A stretch of DNA of 21,389 nucleotides, from the NCBI GenBank assembly GCA_035541735.1, contig DATKMS010000300.1, positions 1 through 21,389 on the forward strand, read 5' to 3'. This DNA is from DATKMS01 sp035541735 (GTDB lineage Bacteria; Desulfobacterota; Binatia; HRBIN30). The position numbers were made by a program, and so were the translations under genes. Below, one piece after another: positions 8,841 to 16,634 of the stretch; positions within the stretch are counted from its first letter, which is position 1; each line of letters begins with the position of its first letter. The notes beneath the pieces are model-generated. The model saw only the letters and a list, made by a program, of their open reading frames with translations, had not been told where the DNA came from and made no database searches.

Positions 8841-9755
8841 CTACTTCTCCAGCTCCTCGCGGATCGAGTAGAGCTTCTGCCGGGCCTCGGCAATGTAGGC
8901 ATCGAGGTTGCGCCGATGGTTGGCGAGCAAGCCATCTGGCCGTCCGTCGAAGACGATCAGCGGCTTGAGCGTGGCGGCCTGGCCGAGCGCGTCGGCAACC
9001 TCGTTCAACAAGGTGTGGACCACCGGCTTGGTTTCGAAGGCGTGTTGATACTCGCGGCCGATCGCCAACGCGAGGTAGTGGATGACGTGCGCGAAGCCCT
9101 GGGCGTGGTAGAAATCGTCGTCATCATCCCAGGCGGATTCCGGCTCCTTGTAGAGGCGGGCATGCGCGTCACCCAGGAGATCACCCCACGCCTGAAAGAG
9201 GCGCAGCAGCTCCATGTTGCGCTGGTTGATCGGACGTGACGTCGGCGGCGTCGTCTTCAGTCCATCGACGTAGGCTTGCAGGTGGCGCACCCCCTCGCGG
9301 AATTTGCTCTCTGCCGACGGCAACCACAGGCGTTCGGCGTCATTGCGAAAATCAGTGTCCGCCTCGACGAGGTTGCGGTCGAACTCGTTGCTCGACACCT
9401 TGGTCAGGTGATCCTTCAAAACCCGCACGCTCTCGCGCAAGGCCTGGATGATCGCCAGTTGGCGGTTGGCATTGTTGTCCGCCCACAGGTGTGGCCCCCA
9501 CAGGAAGAAGTCGTTCGGGCGCCAGCCCGTGATGCCGTTCAGTTCGTGCTCCATCAGCGCCATCAGCGTCGTCGCGAACACCTCGCCGCCAACGATCGGC
9601 TTGTCGGCGGGAAAAGCCTGCGCGACGTTGAAGGCCAGAACGTCGTGGCGCTTCTGGCCGAAGTGCAGAACGAGCGGCCCTCCGACCACGACGATCAGCA
9701 TGACGACGGCGCCGCCGATCAGCCAGCGACGCACTCCATTTCCCGCATCAGCCAT
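8841..9755 (-). CDS. DUF2333 family membrane-anchored protein
   Basis: The 304-residue product has one N-terminal transmembrane helix (about 11-31, WLIGGAVVMLIVVVGGPLVL), and the rest is probably periplasmic. The segment GITGWRPNDFFLWGPHLWAD followed by DNNANRQLAIIQALR is the conserved core of DUF2333, a family without an established function. The remainder is mostly helical (RVLKDHLTKVSSNEFDRNLV, with an acidic DDDDD run near the middle). ATG 9755 was preferred because GAGGAG lies four bases upstream. A GTG at 9773 overlaps the rarA stop as GTGA and would add six residues. It follows rarA closely, so it is probably cotranscribed and possibly coupled. Family assignment is by remembered motif only. 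Confidence 0.78.
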   Translation of the reverse strand: MADAGNGVRRWLIGGAVVMLIVVVGGPLVLHFGQKRHDVLAFNVAQAFPADKPIVGGEVFATTLMALMEHELNGITGWRPNDFFLWGPHLWADNNANRQLAIIQALRESVRVLKDHLTKVSSNEFDRNLVEADTDFRNDAERLWLPSAESKFREGVRHLQAYVDGLKTTPPTSRPINQRNMELLRLFQAWGDLLGDAHARLYKEPESAWDDDDDFYHAQGFAHVIHYLALAIGREYQHAFETKPVVHTLLNEVADALGQAATLKPLIVFDGRPDGLLANHRRNLDAYIAEARQKLYSIREELEK

Positions 9756-9769
9756 GGGTCTCCTCGGTG

Positions 9770-11152
9770 TCACTTGTTGCGTTCGGTCGGCTCGCGCGCC
9801 GCACTCTCACGCAGCCGGCGCGCCCGCTCGACACGCTGCTTGATGTCGTGCTCGTCGCCGATATCAGTCGGTTCGTAGTATCGCCGTCCCTGGAGCTTGT
9901 CGGGTAGATGTTGCTGGGCGACGAGGTGCCCTTCGTAGTCATGTGCGTAGCGGTAGCCGTGGCCGTAGCCGAGGTGCTTCATCAACGGCGTGGGCGCGTT
10001 GCGCAGATGCAGCGGCACGGGCAGCGGCCCGTACCGTCGCACGTCCTCGCTCGCTGCGAGCATGGCCTTGTACGACGCATTCGACTTGGGCGCGGAGGCC
10101 AAATAGGTCGCCGCCTGCGCCAGCGGAATGCGGCCTTCCGGCAAGCCGACAAAGTGGAACGCATCCTTGGCCGCCACGGCGACTTGCAGCGCGTGCGGAT
10201 CGGCGTTGCCGATGTCCTCGGCCGCGAAGATGATCATGCGGCGGGCGATGAACAACGGGTCCTCGCCGGCCTCGACCATGCGCATCATCCAATAGACGGC
10301 GGCGTCGGCGTCGCTGTCGCGCAGGCTCTTGATGAAGGCGGAGATGACGTTGTAGTGCTCCTCGCCCGCCTTGTCGTAGAGCAACGCGCGGTGCTGGGCG
10401 GCCTCCTCGGCCAGATGGAGATCGATCACCTGTCGCTTCTTCGTAGTGGCCAGATCGGCGGCGGCTTCCAGGGCGTTGAGCCCGAGACGGGCGTCGCCGC
10501 GCGCGTAGTCGGCGAGAAAGTCCAACGCCGCCGGCTCGATCTGCAGATCCCGTTCACCGAGCCCGCGCTCGCGGTCGGCAAGCGCCCGCTCGAGTAGCTC
10601 GCGGACGGCGGCCACGGGCAGCGGTTCGAGCACCAGCACCGAGGTGCGTGACAGCAATGGCGCGATCACCTCGAACGACGGATTTTCGGTGGTCGCGCCG
10701 ATCAGCGTGATCGTCCCGTCCTCGACGTAAGGTAGGAAGGCATCTTGCTGCGCCTTGTTGAAGCGATGGATTTCGTCGACGAAGAGGATGGTGCGGCGTC
10801 CGTGCTGCTGCAGCTGGTCCTTGGCCTCGGCGATGATCTCGCGCAATTCGCGGACCCCCGAGAGCACGGCAGAAAAATGCACGAAATATGCTTGCGTTGA
10901 CGTAGCGATCAGCAGCGCGAGCGTCGTCTTGCCGCTGCCAGGTGGGCCCCAGAGAATGAGTGAGTGCAGGCGTTGACCGTCGATCATGTCGCGGACGAGC
11001 CGCCCCGGACCGACCAGGTGCATCTGGCCGACGAACTCGTGCAGTGTCTGCGGCCGCATACGTTCCGCCAGCGGCGCCGCGCGCCGCTTCACGCGTTCGC
11101 CCTCGGCGGTGAACAGATCGGGACCGCCGCTCGTCGCTGTCCGCCGTGGCAT
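9770..11152 (-). CDS. rarA: Replication-associated recombination AAA+ ATPase RarA (MgsA)
   Basis: RarA is a clamp-loader-like AAA+ ATPase related to eukaryotic WRNIP1 that acts at stalled replication forks. The 460-residue product shows PLAERMRPQTLHEFVGQMHL (about 27-46), Walker A GPPGSGKT (69-76, K75) and Walker B ILFVDEIH (122-129). Sensor-1 ATTENPSF and the arginine-bearing LLSRTSVLVLEPL follow. The C-terminal half has the RarA tetramerisation region (VISAFIKSLRDSDADAAVYW, ARRMIIFAAEDIGNADPHAL, HLGYGHGYRYAHDYEGH). ATG 11152 gives the family-like N-terminus; upstream in-frame codons are not family-like. The DUF2333 gene follows almost directly on the same strand. A REP-like palindrome lies in the gap before the divergent thioesterase gene. 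Confidence 0.95.
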   Translation of the reverse strand: MPRRTATSGGPDLFTAEGERVKRRAAPLAERMRPQTLHEFVGQMHLVGPGRLVRDMIDGQRLHSLILWGPPGSGKTTLALLIATSTQAYFVHFSAVLSGVRELREIIAEAKDQLQQHGRRTILFVDEIHRFNKAQQDAFLPYVEDGTITLIGATTENPSFEVIAPLLSRTSVLVLEPLPVAAVRELLERALADRERGLGERDLQIEPAALDFLADYARGDARLGLNALEAAADLATTKKRQVIDLHLAEEAAQHRALLYDKAGEEHYNVISAFIKSLRDSDADAAVYWMMRMVEAGEDPLFIARRMIIFAAEDIGNADPHALQVAVAAKDAFHFVGLPEGRIPLAQAATYLASAPKSNASYKAMLAASEDVRRYGPLPVPLHLRNAPTPLMKHLGYGHGYRYAHDYEGHLVAQQHLPDKLQGRRYYEPTDIGDEHDIKQRVERARRLRESAAREPTERNK

Positions 11153-11209
11153 GCCGGCAACCCTAGCACAGCTGCCGCGCCCGAACACGTCGCGACGCCC
11201 GCTGATAGA

Positions 11210-11233
11210 GGCACGGCACGCCGTGCCCCCTAC
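11210..11233. repeat. REP-like palindrome with nearby GTAG tetranucleotide
   Basis: GGCACGG (11210-11216), loop CACG and CCGTGCC (11221-11227) form a perfect 7-bp stem. CTAC follows at 11230-11233, two bases beyond the stem. The minus strand therefore reads GTAGGGGGCACGG, again GTAG beside a palindrome as at 6024-6048. It lies between divergent rarA and the double-hotdog thioesterase gene. Confidence 0.62.
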
Positions 11234-11274
11234 CCGCGCGGCGCGCCGCATGATAGGCGGCAGCTGCAAAGCAT

Positions 11275-12120
11275 ATGCGCACGTACCGACTGGAACGCCG
11301 CGTATCCCACGCCGACGTCGATTTTCTCGGCGAGCTGAAGATCCCTGCGCTGTTGGGTCTGCTCGAGCAAGCCGCCGTCGAGGCCTCGACCGCAGTCGGT
11401 TTCGACGCCGCTCGCTACACGCGCGAAGGGCGCATCTGGATCATCCGCCGCACGCGTGTGGAACGTTTCGTCCCGGTCGGCGGTGGCGACCTGTTGGAGG
11501 TCGAAACACAGGTCGTGGACTTCCGGCGGGCCCGCTCGCTGCGGCACTATACCGTGCGGCGTGAAGCCGCGCTGGCCGCCAACGCGACCACGGACTGGGT
11601 CTATTGCGACCTGCAGACCGGTCGGCCCGCCCGCATCCCTGACGAGCTGCAATACGCTTTCACCGCCGGCACCGCACTCGCGGCCTTGCCGCGCGCCGCA
11701 GCCTTGGCGACTTCCGTGCCCGCGGAGGCCGTGCGGTTCGAACTGACCGCGCAGCCCTCACACCTCGATCACGTGACGCACGTCAACAACGCCGTCTACG
11801 CCAGCTACCTCGAAGACGGCGCCTTCGCTCTCTTTGCAGTATACGGGTGGCCGCTCACCCGCATGCTGGCGGCTGGAGGCGGCCTCCGGGTCGGCTGGCT
11901 CGACGCCGAATATCTGAGCGATGCGCTGGCGGGAGACCGTCTTGTCGTCCACAGCTGGCTCACGGAAGGCACGTCACTCACGCTCAACAGTGACGAGCTG
12001 CCGCACGCGGCGTCGTTGCTGCAGGCGATTACCCGCCCCGATGGCACCGCTCTGATGCGCGCGCAGAGCAACTGGGTGTGGCGTGGCAAGCCACCGGTGG
12101 TCGGCGGCGTGCCGCGCTGA
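11275..12120 (+). CDS. Double-hotdog acyl-ACP/acyl-CoA thioesterase-like protein
   Basis: The 281-residue cytoplasmic protein reads as two tandem hotdog domains. The first (about 1-135) starts YRLERRVSHADVDFLGELKI with the central helix LLGLLEQAAVEASTAVG. The second (about 150-275) has the classic 4HBT-type motif LDHVTHVNNAVYASYLED (D165, H169, N171, N172). This layout matches acyl-ACP thioesterases of the FatA/FatB type and related bacterial enzymes that release fatty acids from a carrier; the exact substrate cannot be read. The start ATG 11275 was chosen because the protein begins at the first strand of the fold (MRTYRLERRVSHAD). No strong ribosome site is visible. A small Cys-rich gene follows after 80 bases that contain a promoter-like sequence. 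Confidence 0.85.
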   Translation: MRTYRLERRVSHADVDFLGELKIPALLGLLEQAAVEASTAVGFDAARYTREGRIWIIRRTRVERFVPVGGGDLLEVETQVVDFRRARSLRHYTVRREAALAANATTDWVYCDLQTGRPARIPDELQYAFTAGTALAALPRAAALATSVPAEAVRFELTAQPSHLDHVTHVNNAVYASYLEDGAFALFAVYGWPLTRMLAAGGGLRVGWLDAEYLSDALAGDRLVVHSWLTEGTSLTLNSDELPHAASLLQAITRPDGTALMRAQSNWVWRGKPPVVGGVPR

Positions 12121-12145
12121 CATCGGCCAGCGGCACTGCAGTTTC

Positions 12146-12174
12146 GTGACAACGGCATGCACTCGGTGTATATG
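12146..12174 (+). promoter_or_regulatory. Sigma-70-like promoter before the small Cys-rich gene
   Basis: GTGACA (12146-12151, five of six consensus bases), a 17-base spacer and TATATG (12169-12174, four of six) are placed 26 bases before ATG 12201. In a GC-rich gap this is a credible promoter, although it is untested. Confidence 0.45.
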
Positions 12175-12200
12175 CGCGGCAGTTTTCGCAGCAGGTTCAC

Positions 12201-12428
12201 ATGGGCTCGGTCATCGATCTCCGAACGCGCCGCACAATCAAACCGCGGGACACGAACCCTGGCCGCCACGTCGTCTGCGCACAGTGCGGCGAGCGCCATC
12301 CGATCGTTCGGCTCGGCAGTGGACATGAACGCTGCGTCACGGCGTTCAGCGACGGCCCCCATTGGTTCTGTCGCAACCGCGGCTGTCGCGCCGCGTGGCT
12401 GGCAAAGCATCCGGCTAGGGAGCGCTGA
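12201..12428 (+). CDS. Small zinc-ribbon-like protein
   Basis: The 75-residue product has a basic N-terminal tail (IDLRTRRTIKPRDTNPG) followed by VVCAQCGERHP (C26, C29), a lone C45, and WFCRNRGCRAAWLAKH (C57, C62). The two cysteine pairs, 27 residues apart, look like a treble-clef or ribbon zinc site. It is short, soluble and highly charged, which fits nucleic-acid or protein binding, but I do not recognise the family. A promoter-like sequence lies just upstream and the gene converges on a serine hydrolase gene, with 22 bases between the stops. The ribosome site is weak (GCAGG at about -9), which keeps confidence moderate. Confidence 0.55.
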   Translation: MGSVIDLRTRRTIKPRDTNPGRHVVCAQCGERHPIVRLGSGHERCVTAFSDGPHWFCRNRGCRAAWLAKHPARER

Positions 12429-12450
12429 GCCGCACCCTGCGCCGCGGTGT

Positions 12451-13305
12451 TCAGTCTCTGCCCCAGGCGTCGAAAACCAACTTCGAGAGATCAGCGACTA
12501 CCTGGTTGAAGGGGTGGTTGTCGCCGGTGTTGAAGTCGGGTGCGCCGCGGATCTGCGCGGCGATGGCCCAGGCGCGCTTGCGGGTCTCGACGATGCCGAC
12601 GTCAGCACGCACGCCGGGCATGCTGCCGGTCTTGTTGCCACAGCGCTCATACTCCTTGACACCGAACTCCTCAGCGTATTCGCTGCACGGCAGGTAGCGC
12701 GGAATCATCGACCGGTGCTGCTGCCGGCGCAAGGTCCAATATACCTCGGCGTCGTGGGGGGGCGAGCCCGTGCAGCGGCCGTGGTAGATGGCGGCGAGCA
12801 AGGCGGTGAAGTCGTTGGGTGAGGAGACCGCGATGCCCCCCGGGTCGGCCGTGGCGAAGCTGATGTAATCGCGGATCTCAGTTGCTGGCAGGCCGACCGG
12901 CAGGGCCTGCACGGCGGCGTGCGCCGCTTGCGGCCCACCGAGCGCACGCATGACCACGTTGGTGGAGACATTGTCGCTGATGACGATCATGAGGCGGGCA
13001 TGGTCGCGCAGCGTGGGCTGCAGGCCCGGCCCCAGGAGCTTGAGCACCCCGCTGCCACGCGTGTGGTCCTCGGCGCGATACGGGATGCGCGCATCGAGCG
13101 ACAGCCGACCGGCGGCGTCGGCGGCATACAGTGCCGCCAGCAGATACACCTTGAACGTGCTCGCCGTCGGCAGCGGTTGATCGCCGTGGGCGCTGATTGC
13201 CCGGCCGCCGTCGAGCGGGACAACGCTGTAGGCAACCGTCGCCTCTACTGCGGCCGCACGCGCAGCAAGTTGCTGGACCAGCCTTTCATCGTCGGCGTTT
13301 GGCAT
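12451..13305 (-). CDS. Class A beta-lactamase-related serine hydrolase
   Basis: The 284-residue product has the three core motifs of the serine beta-lactamase/DD-peptidase fold. These are S49-T-F-K52 (nucleophile and base), S110-D111-N112, and K225-T226-G227, spaced nearly as in class A enzymes. The ExxLN omega-loop motif that carries the deacylating glutamate in class A is absent; the nearest acid in the expected region is E143 in LPATEIRDY. Resistance activity is therefore doubtful, and an esterase, amidase or peptidase role is equally possible. The start ATG 13305 is fixed by GGGAGGTGA just upstream. No signal peptide or membrane segment is visible, even in the longer open frame, which is odd for this fold. 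It is divergent from the aldo/keto reductase gene. Confidence 0.87.
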   Translation of the reverse strand: MPNADDERLVQQLAARAAAVEATVAYSVVPLDGGRAISAHGDQPLPTASTFKVYLLAALYAADAAGRLSLDARIPYRAEDHTRGSGVLKLLGPGLQPTLRDHARLMIVISDNVSTNVVMRALGGPQAAHAAVQALPVGLPATEIRDYISFATADPGGIAVSSPNDFTALLAAIYHGRCTGSPPHDAEVYWTLRRQQHRSMIPRYLPCSEYAEEFGVKEYERCGNKTGSMPGVRADVGIVETRKRAWAIAAQIRGAPDFNTGDNHPFNQVVADLSKLVFDAWGRD

Positions 13306-13307
13306 AG

Positions 13308-13316
13308 TCACCTCCC
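13308..13316 (-). promoter_or_regulatory. Shine-Dalgarno site that fixes the serine hydrolase start
   Basis: On the minus strand GGGAGGTGA precedes CT and then ATG 13305, giving GGAGG a 5-base spacing. This near-perfect site excludes the longer 330-residue frame, whose extra N-terminus is arginine-rich and unlike any family member. Confidence 0.75.
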
Positions 13317-13429
13317 TTGGGTCGCGATTTGTAGCGCGTGCTGCGATGGCCTGCTGTGCATATCGGGTCGAAAGGTGCGTCTCGCGCACCCTAGCCCTTT
13401 CTCGATCACGCTGCGACCGTCGGGAAGCT

Positions 13430-13458
13430 TGGACATAGCTCATCCTCCACGGTACATT
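13430..13458 (+). promoter_or_regulatory. Sigma-70-like promoter before the aldo/keto reductase gene
   Basis: TGGACA (13430-13435, five of six consensus bases), a 17-base spacer and TACATT (13453-13458, four of six) would start RNA near 13465. That is about 28 bases before ATG 13493, which has GGGGAGGA as its ribosome site. The call is a pattern match only. Confidence 0.45.
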
Positions 13459-13492
13459 CCGGGTTGATCACCAACCTACTGGGGAGGACGCT

Positions 13493-15067
13493 ATGAGCTG
13501 CCCGCGTTGTGGAGGATCAGAGTCCGAGCGCCTGGTACGGGCGCGACGGCCGATCGTTTTGGGCCTGTACGCTGCCGGCTTCGTGCTCGCCTTCGCACTG
13601 ACCGGCAGCCTGCTGCACGACGTCGCGGAAGGCGTCCAGCGCAGCCTGTTGCCGATGTGGAAGCTATGGGTGCCCGTCGCCCTCTTGGTGCTCGCCGTCG
13701 TGCTGACCATTTTCCGCGAGCGCCAGATGGTCTGCGACACGTGCGAGGCGGCCAGGCCGGCGTGGCTCTGGCTGCCACTGCCGCGCGCCAAGTCGGCAGA
13801 GATCCTCGCCGCCTCGACGACACGACGCCTGTTCCTGCGCGGCCTGGGTGCCGTGGGAGCGAGCCTTGCCACCGCAGTGAGTGGATTGGCCGTGGTGATC
13901 GGACGCAACCGCGGCTGGTTGCCGGTGGCCAAGGACTTCTTCTTCACCGAGGTGGAACGGAACGCGCCGCAGCCACGGAGCGAATGGGCGGAAGCGCACA
14001 TCAAGAGCTACCGCCGCCTCGGCCGCACCAACGCCATGGTATCGGACATCTCCCTCGGCTCGGGGCAGATCCATGACGTCTCGGTGGCGCAGCGTGCCAT
14101 CGAGCGCGGCATCACCTATTTCGATACCGCACCCGACTACTCCGACACTGCCTCCGAGCGCGTGCTCGGGCAGGCCCTCAAAGGCCACCGCGACAAGATT
14201 TTCCTCGCCACCAAGTTCTGCGTCAGAGACGGCCATCTGCCAAACGACACGCCGGTGCCGAAGATCATCGAGGCGGTGGAAGGCAGCCTGCAGCGTTTAC
14301 AGACCGATCACGTCGACCTCATCCACATTCACTCGTGCGATCGGCTCGAGCGGCTCCTGGCGCCGAACATTCATGAAGCGTTCGACCGGCTGAAGGAACA
14401 GGGCAAGGTGCGCTTCATGGGTGTCAGCACGCACACACCGAACCTGGAAGAGGTCGCGAACGCTGCCATCGACTCCGGACGCTTCGACGTCATGATGCTG
14501 GCCTACCACTTCGGCATGTGGCCGAGCTTCGGACATATCCTGCAGAAGGCGAAGGAGCATGACGTCGGCATCGTAGCCATGAAGACACTCAAGGGCGCGA
14601 AGCACACCAACCTGGCGCAGTTCCGCGACGAGGCCGGTGCCTACTCCCAGGCCGCGTTCCGCTGGGTGCTCTCGAATCCGAACGTGTCGTGCCTTGTCAT
14701 CTCGATCTCCACGCATCAGCAGATCGACGAGTACGTCTACGCCTCCGGCAGCGCGCCGCGGCCTGCGGACGTCGCGCTGCTTCAGCGCTACGACCAGCTC
14801 ATCGCTGGCGACTACTGCCAGCCGCACTGCGGACAGTGCCTGGACTCCTGCGCCTACCACCTGCCGATCAATGACGTGCTGCGCTACCGCATGTACTTCA
14901 AGGATTACGGATGGCAGAAGGAAGGCATGCGCCTGTACGCCAAGCTCGACACCAACGCCAGCGCGTGCAGCGGCTGCGCCGCCCCATGCGCCCACACCTG
15001 CCCGCTCGGCGTGCCGATCCAGGAAAAGATGCTCGACGCGCATCGGCTGCTGAGCTTCCCGGTGTAA
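13493..15067 (+). CDS. Membrane aldo/keto reductase with internal Tat motif and C-terminal Fe-S domain
   Basis: This 524-residue protein has four parts. (1) Residues 3-6 (CPRC) and 81-84 (CDTC) look like halves of one zinc site. (2) Two hydrophobic helices lie between them (about 20-42 and 56-74). (3) T110-R-R-L-F-L-R116, followed by a third hydrophobic stretch (about 117-137), is a twin-arginine motif placed internally. (4) An aldo/keto reductase barrel (about 172-430) has the complete tetrad D211, Y216, K241 and H280. The tail has C442, C446, C449, C453 and C492, C495, C499, C503, like the Fe-S AKR subfamily. It may therefore be a membrane-tethered redox enzyme facing the periplasm; the substrate is unknown. 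GGGGAGGAC before ATG supports the start. The amidase gene begins on the very next base. Confidence 0.9.
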   Translation: MSCPRCGGSESERLVRARRPIVLGLYAAGFVLAFALTGSLLHDVAEGVQRSLLPMWKLWVPVALLVLAVVLTIFRERQMVCDTCEAARPAWLWLPLPRAKSAEILAASTTRRLFLRGLGAVGASLATAVSGLAVVIGRNRGWLPVAKDFFFTEVERNAPQPRSEWAEAHIKSYRRLGRTNAMVSDISLGSGQIHDVSVAQRAIERGITYFDTAPDYSDTASERVLGQALKGHRDKIFLATKFCVRDGHLPNDTPVPKIIEAVEGSLQRLQTDHVDLIHIHSCDRLERLLAPNIHEAFDRLKEQGKVRFMGVSTHTPNLEEVANAAIDSGRFDVMMLAYHFGMWPSFGHILQKAKEHDVGIVAMKTLKGAKHTNLAQFRDEAGAYSQAAFRWVLSNPNVSCLVISISTHQQIDEYVYASGSAPRPADVALLQRYDQLIAGDYCQPHCGQCLDSCAYHLPINDVLRYRMYFKDYGWQKEGMRLYAKLDTNASACSGCAAPCAHTCPLGVPIQEKMLDAHRLLSFPV

Positions 15068-16513
15068 GTGGTGGGCCACGATTTCTCCTCGCTCGACGCC
15101 ACGGCGCAAGCCGAGTTGGTGCGCCGTCGCCAGGTACAACCCATCGAGTTGGTTGATGCCGCGATCGCGCGCATTGAGAAGCTGAACCTGCAGATCAACG
15201 CAGTCATCACCGAACGTTTCGAGAAGGCGCGCGCCGATGCGAACGGTTCTGATTTGCCCGACGGCCGGTTCCGCGGCGTCCCCTTTCTGTTGAAAGACCT
15301 TGGCGCGTATTCGGCGGGCGACCCGTTCCACGCTGGCATGCGCTTCCTGCGCGGGTTGCGCTGGACGGAACCGACTGACACCTACTTGGCCGCCAAGTTC
15401 CGCGCTGCCGGGTTTGTCTTCCTCGGCAAGACGAACACGCCCGAGCTGGGCTTGCAACCGACGACCGAGCCCGAGGCGTACGGCGCCAGCCGCAACCCGT
15501 GGGACTTCGCGCGTTCGACGGGTGGATCGAGTGGCGGTGCCGCGGCCGCCGTGGCGAGCGGTATGGTGCCTGTCGCGCATGCAACCGACGGCGGCGGGTC
15601 GATCCGCATCCCCGCCAGCGTGTGCGGCGTGGTCGGCCTCAAAACCTCACGCGGCCGCGTGTCGCTGGGTCCGGGCACCGGCGAGCGCTGGGCCGGGTGC
15701 GCAGTGGAAAACTGTGTGAGCCGTTCGGTGCGCGACATGGCGGCGGTCCTCGACGCGATCGCCGGGCCGATGCCGGGCGATCCGTACGCGGCACCACCGC
15801 CAGGGCGCCCGTTTGTCGCCGAGGTGGGTGAGAATCCGGGCCGCTTGCACGTGGGGCTGCTGACGCACGCCCCCGGTGGCTCTGCCGTGCACGCGGACTG
15901 TGTTGCCGCAGTCGAGGACGTTGGCCGACTGCTTGCGTCGCTCGGTCACCACGTCGAGTTGTCGCATCCGGACGGGCTGGGCGATCCGGAGATGCTGCGT
16001 TCGTTCGGCATGGTCGTTTCCTGCGCCACAGCGCGGGCACTCGACGCGTGGAGCGAAAAGACGGGGCGCCAGATTGGCCCCAGCGATGTCGAACCGATGA
16101 CCTGGGCGGTCGCGGAGTTGGGTCGCAGCGTCACCGGCCCAAGATACGTGCGCGCCGTGAGCTTCGCACAGACACAGACGCGACGCATCGCCCGCTGGTG
16201 GGCAGAGGGCTTCGACCTGCTGCTGACGCCAACGGTCGCCGAGCCACCACCACCGCTGGGCACGTTCTATTCGCCGCCCGAGGACCCGTTACGCGGCTTT
16301 CTGCGCGCCGGACCCTTCGGCACGTTCACCTCGACCTTCAATGCCACCGGTCAGCCGGCGATCTCTCTGCCGTTGCACTGGAACGCGCAGCGACTCCCCA
16401 TCGGCGTCCAACTGGTTGCGGCATACGGCCGTGAGGACCTGCTGATCCGCATCGCCGCGCAGCTCGAGCAAGCGCGTCCGTGGGCGGATCGCCGTCCACC
16501 GACGCACGCCTGA
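15068..16513 (+). CDS. Amidase signature family hydrolase
   Basis: Amidase signature enzymes hydrolyse amide bonds through a Ser-cisSer-Lys triad. All three residues are visible in this 481-residue protein: K76 in PFLLKDLG, S154 in STGGSSGGAAAAV and S178 in HATDGGGSIRIPA. The N-terminal FSSLDATAQAELVRRRQVQP and C-terminal NATGQPAISLPLHWN stretches also fit. Full-length family members outside GatA, such as aryl-amide or 6-aminohexanoate-type amidases, look closest; a GatA role is unlikely because no gatB or gatC is adjacent. The start is GTG 15068, directly after the AKR stop codon, with GTG 15071 as alternative. The zero-base gap implies translational coupling with the AKR. No signal peptide is visible, so it is probably cytoplasmic. 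Confidence 0.93.
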   Translation: MVGHDFSSLDATAQAELVRRRQVQPIELVDAAIARIEKLNLQINAVITERFEKARADANGSDLPDGRFRGVPFLLKDLGAYSAGDPFHAGMRFLRGLRWTEPTDTYLAAKFRAAGFVFLGKTNTPELGLQPTTEPEAYGASRNPWDFARSTGGSSGGAAAAVASGMVPVAHATDGGGSIRIPASVCGVVGLKTSRGRVSLGPGTGERWAGCAVENCVSRSVRDMAAVLDAIAGPMPGDPYAAPPPGRPFVAEVGENPGRLHVGLLTHAPGGSAVHADCVAAVEDVGRLLASLGHHVELSHPDGLGDPEMLRSFGMVVSCATARALDAWSEKTGRQIGPSDVEPMTWAVAELGRSVTGPRYVRAVSFAQTQTRRIARWWAEGFDLLLTPTVAEPPPPLGTFYSPPEDPLRGFLRAGPFGTFTSTFNATGQPAISLPLHWNAQRLPIGVQLVAAYGREDLLIRIAAQLEQARPWADRRPPTHA

Positions 16514-16634
16514 GCCAACGCCCCCCGCCACCTCTCTCTGGCTACACTCAGAGCACAGCACCGCACGCTTGGTCTGTTCATTTCGCGGCGCTGTGCTACG
16601 GGGAGTCAAGACTGTTCTCTCTTGCGGAGGGTTC

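Noticed and set aside
12426..12450. Sec read-through of the TGA ending the small Cys-rich gene
   Set aside because: The frame stays open into the opposite-strand gene, but I saw no SECIS-like hairpin right after the TGA and the extension has no domain character.
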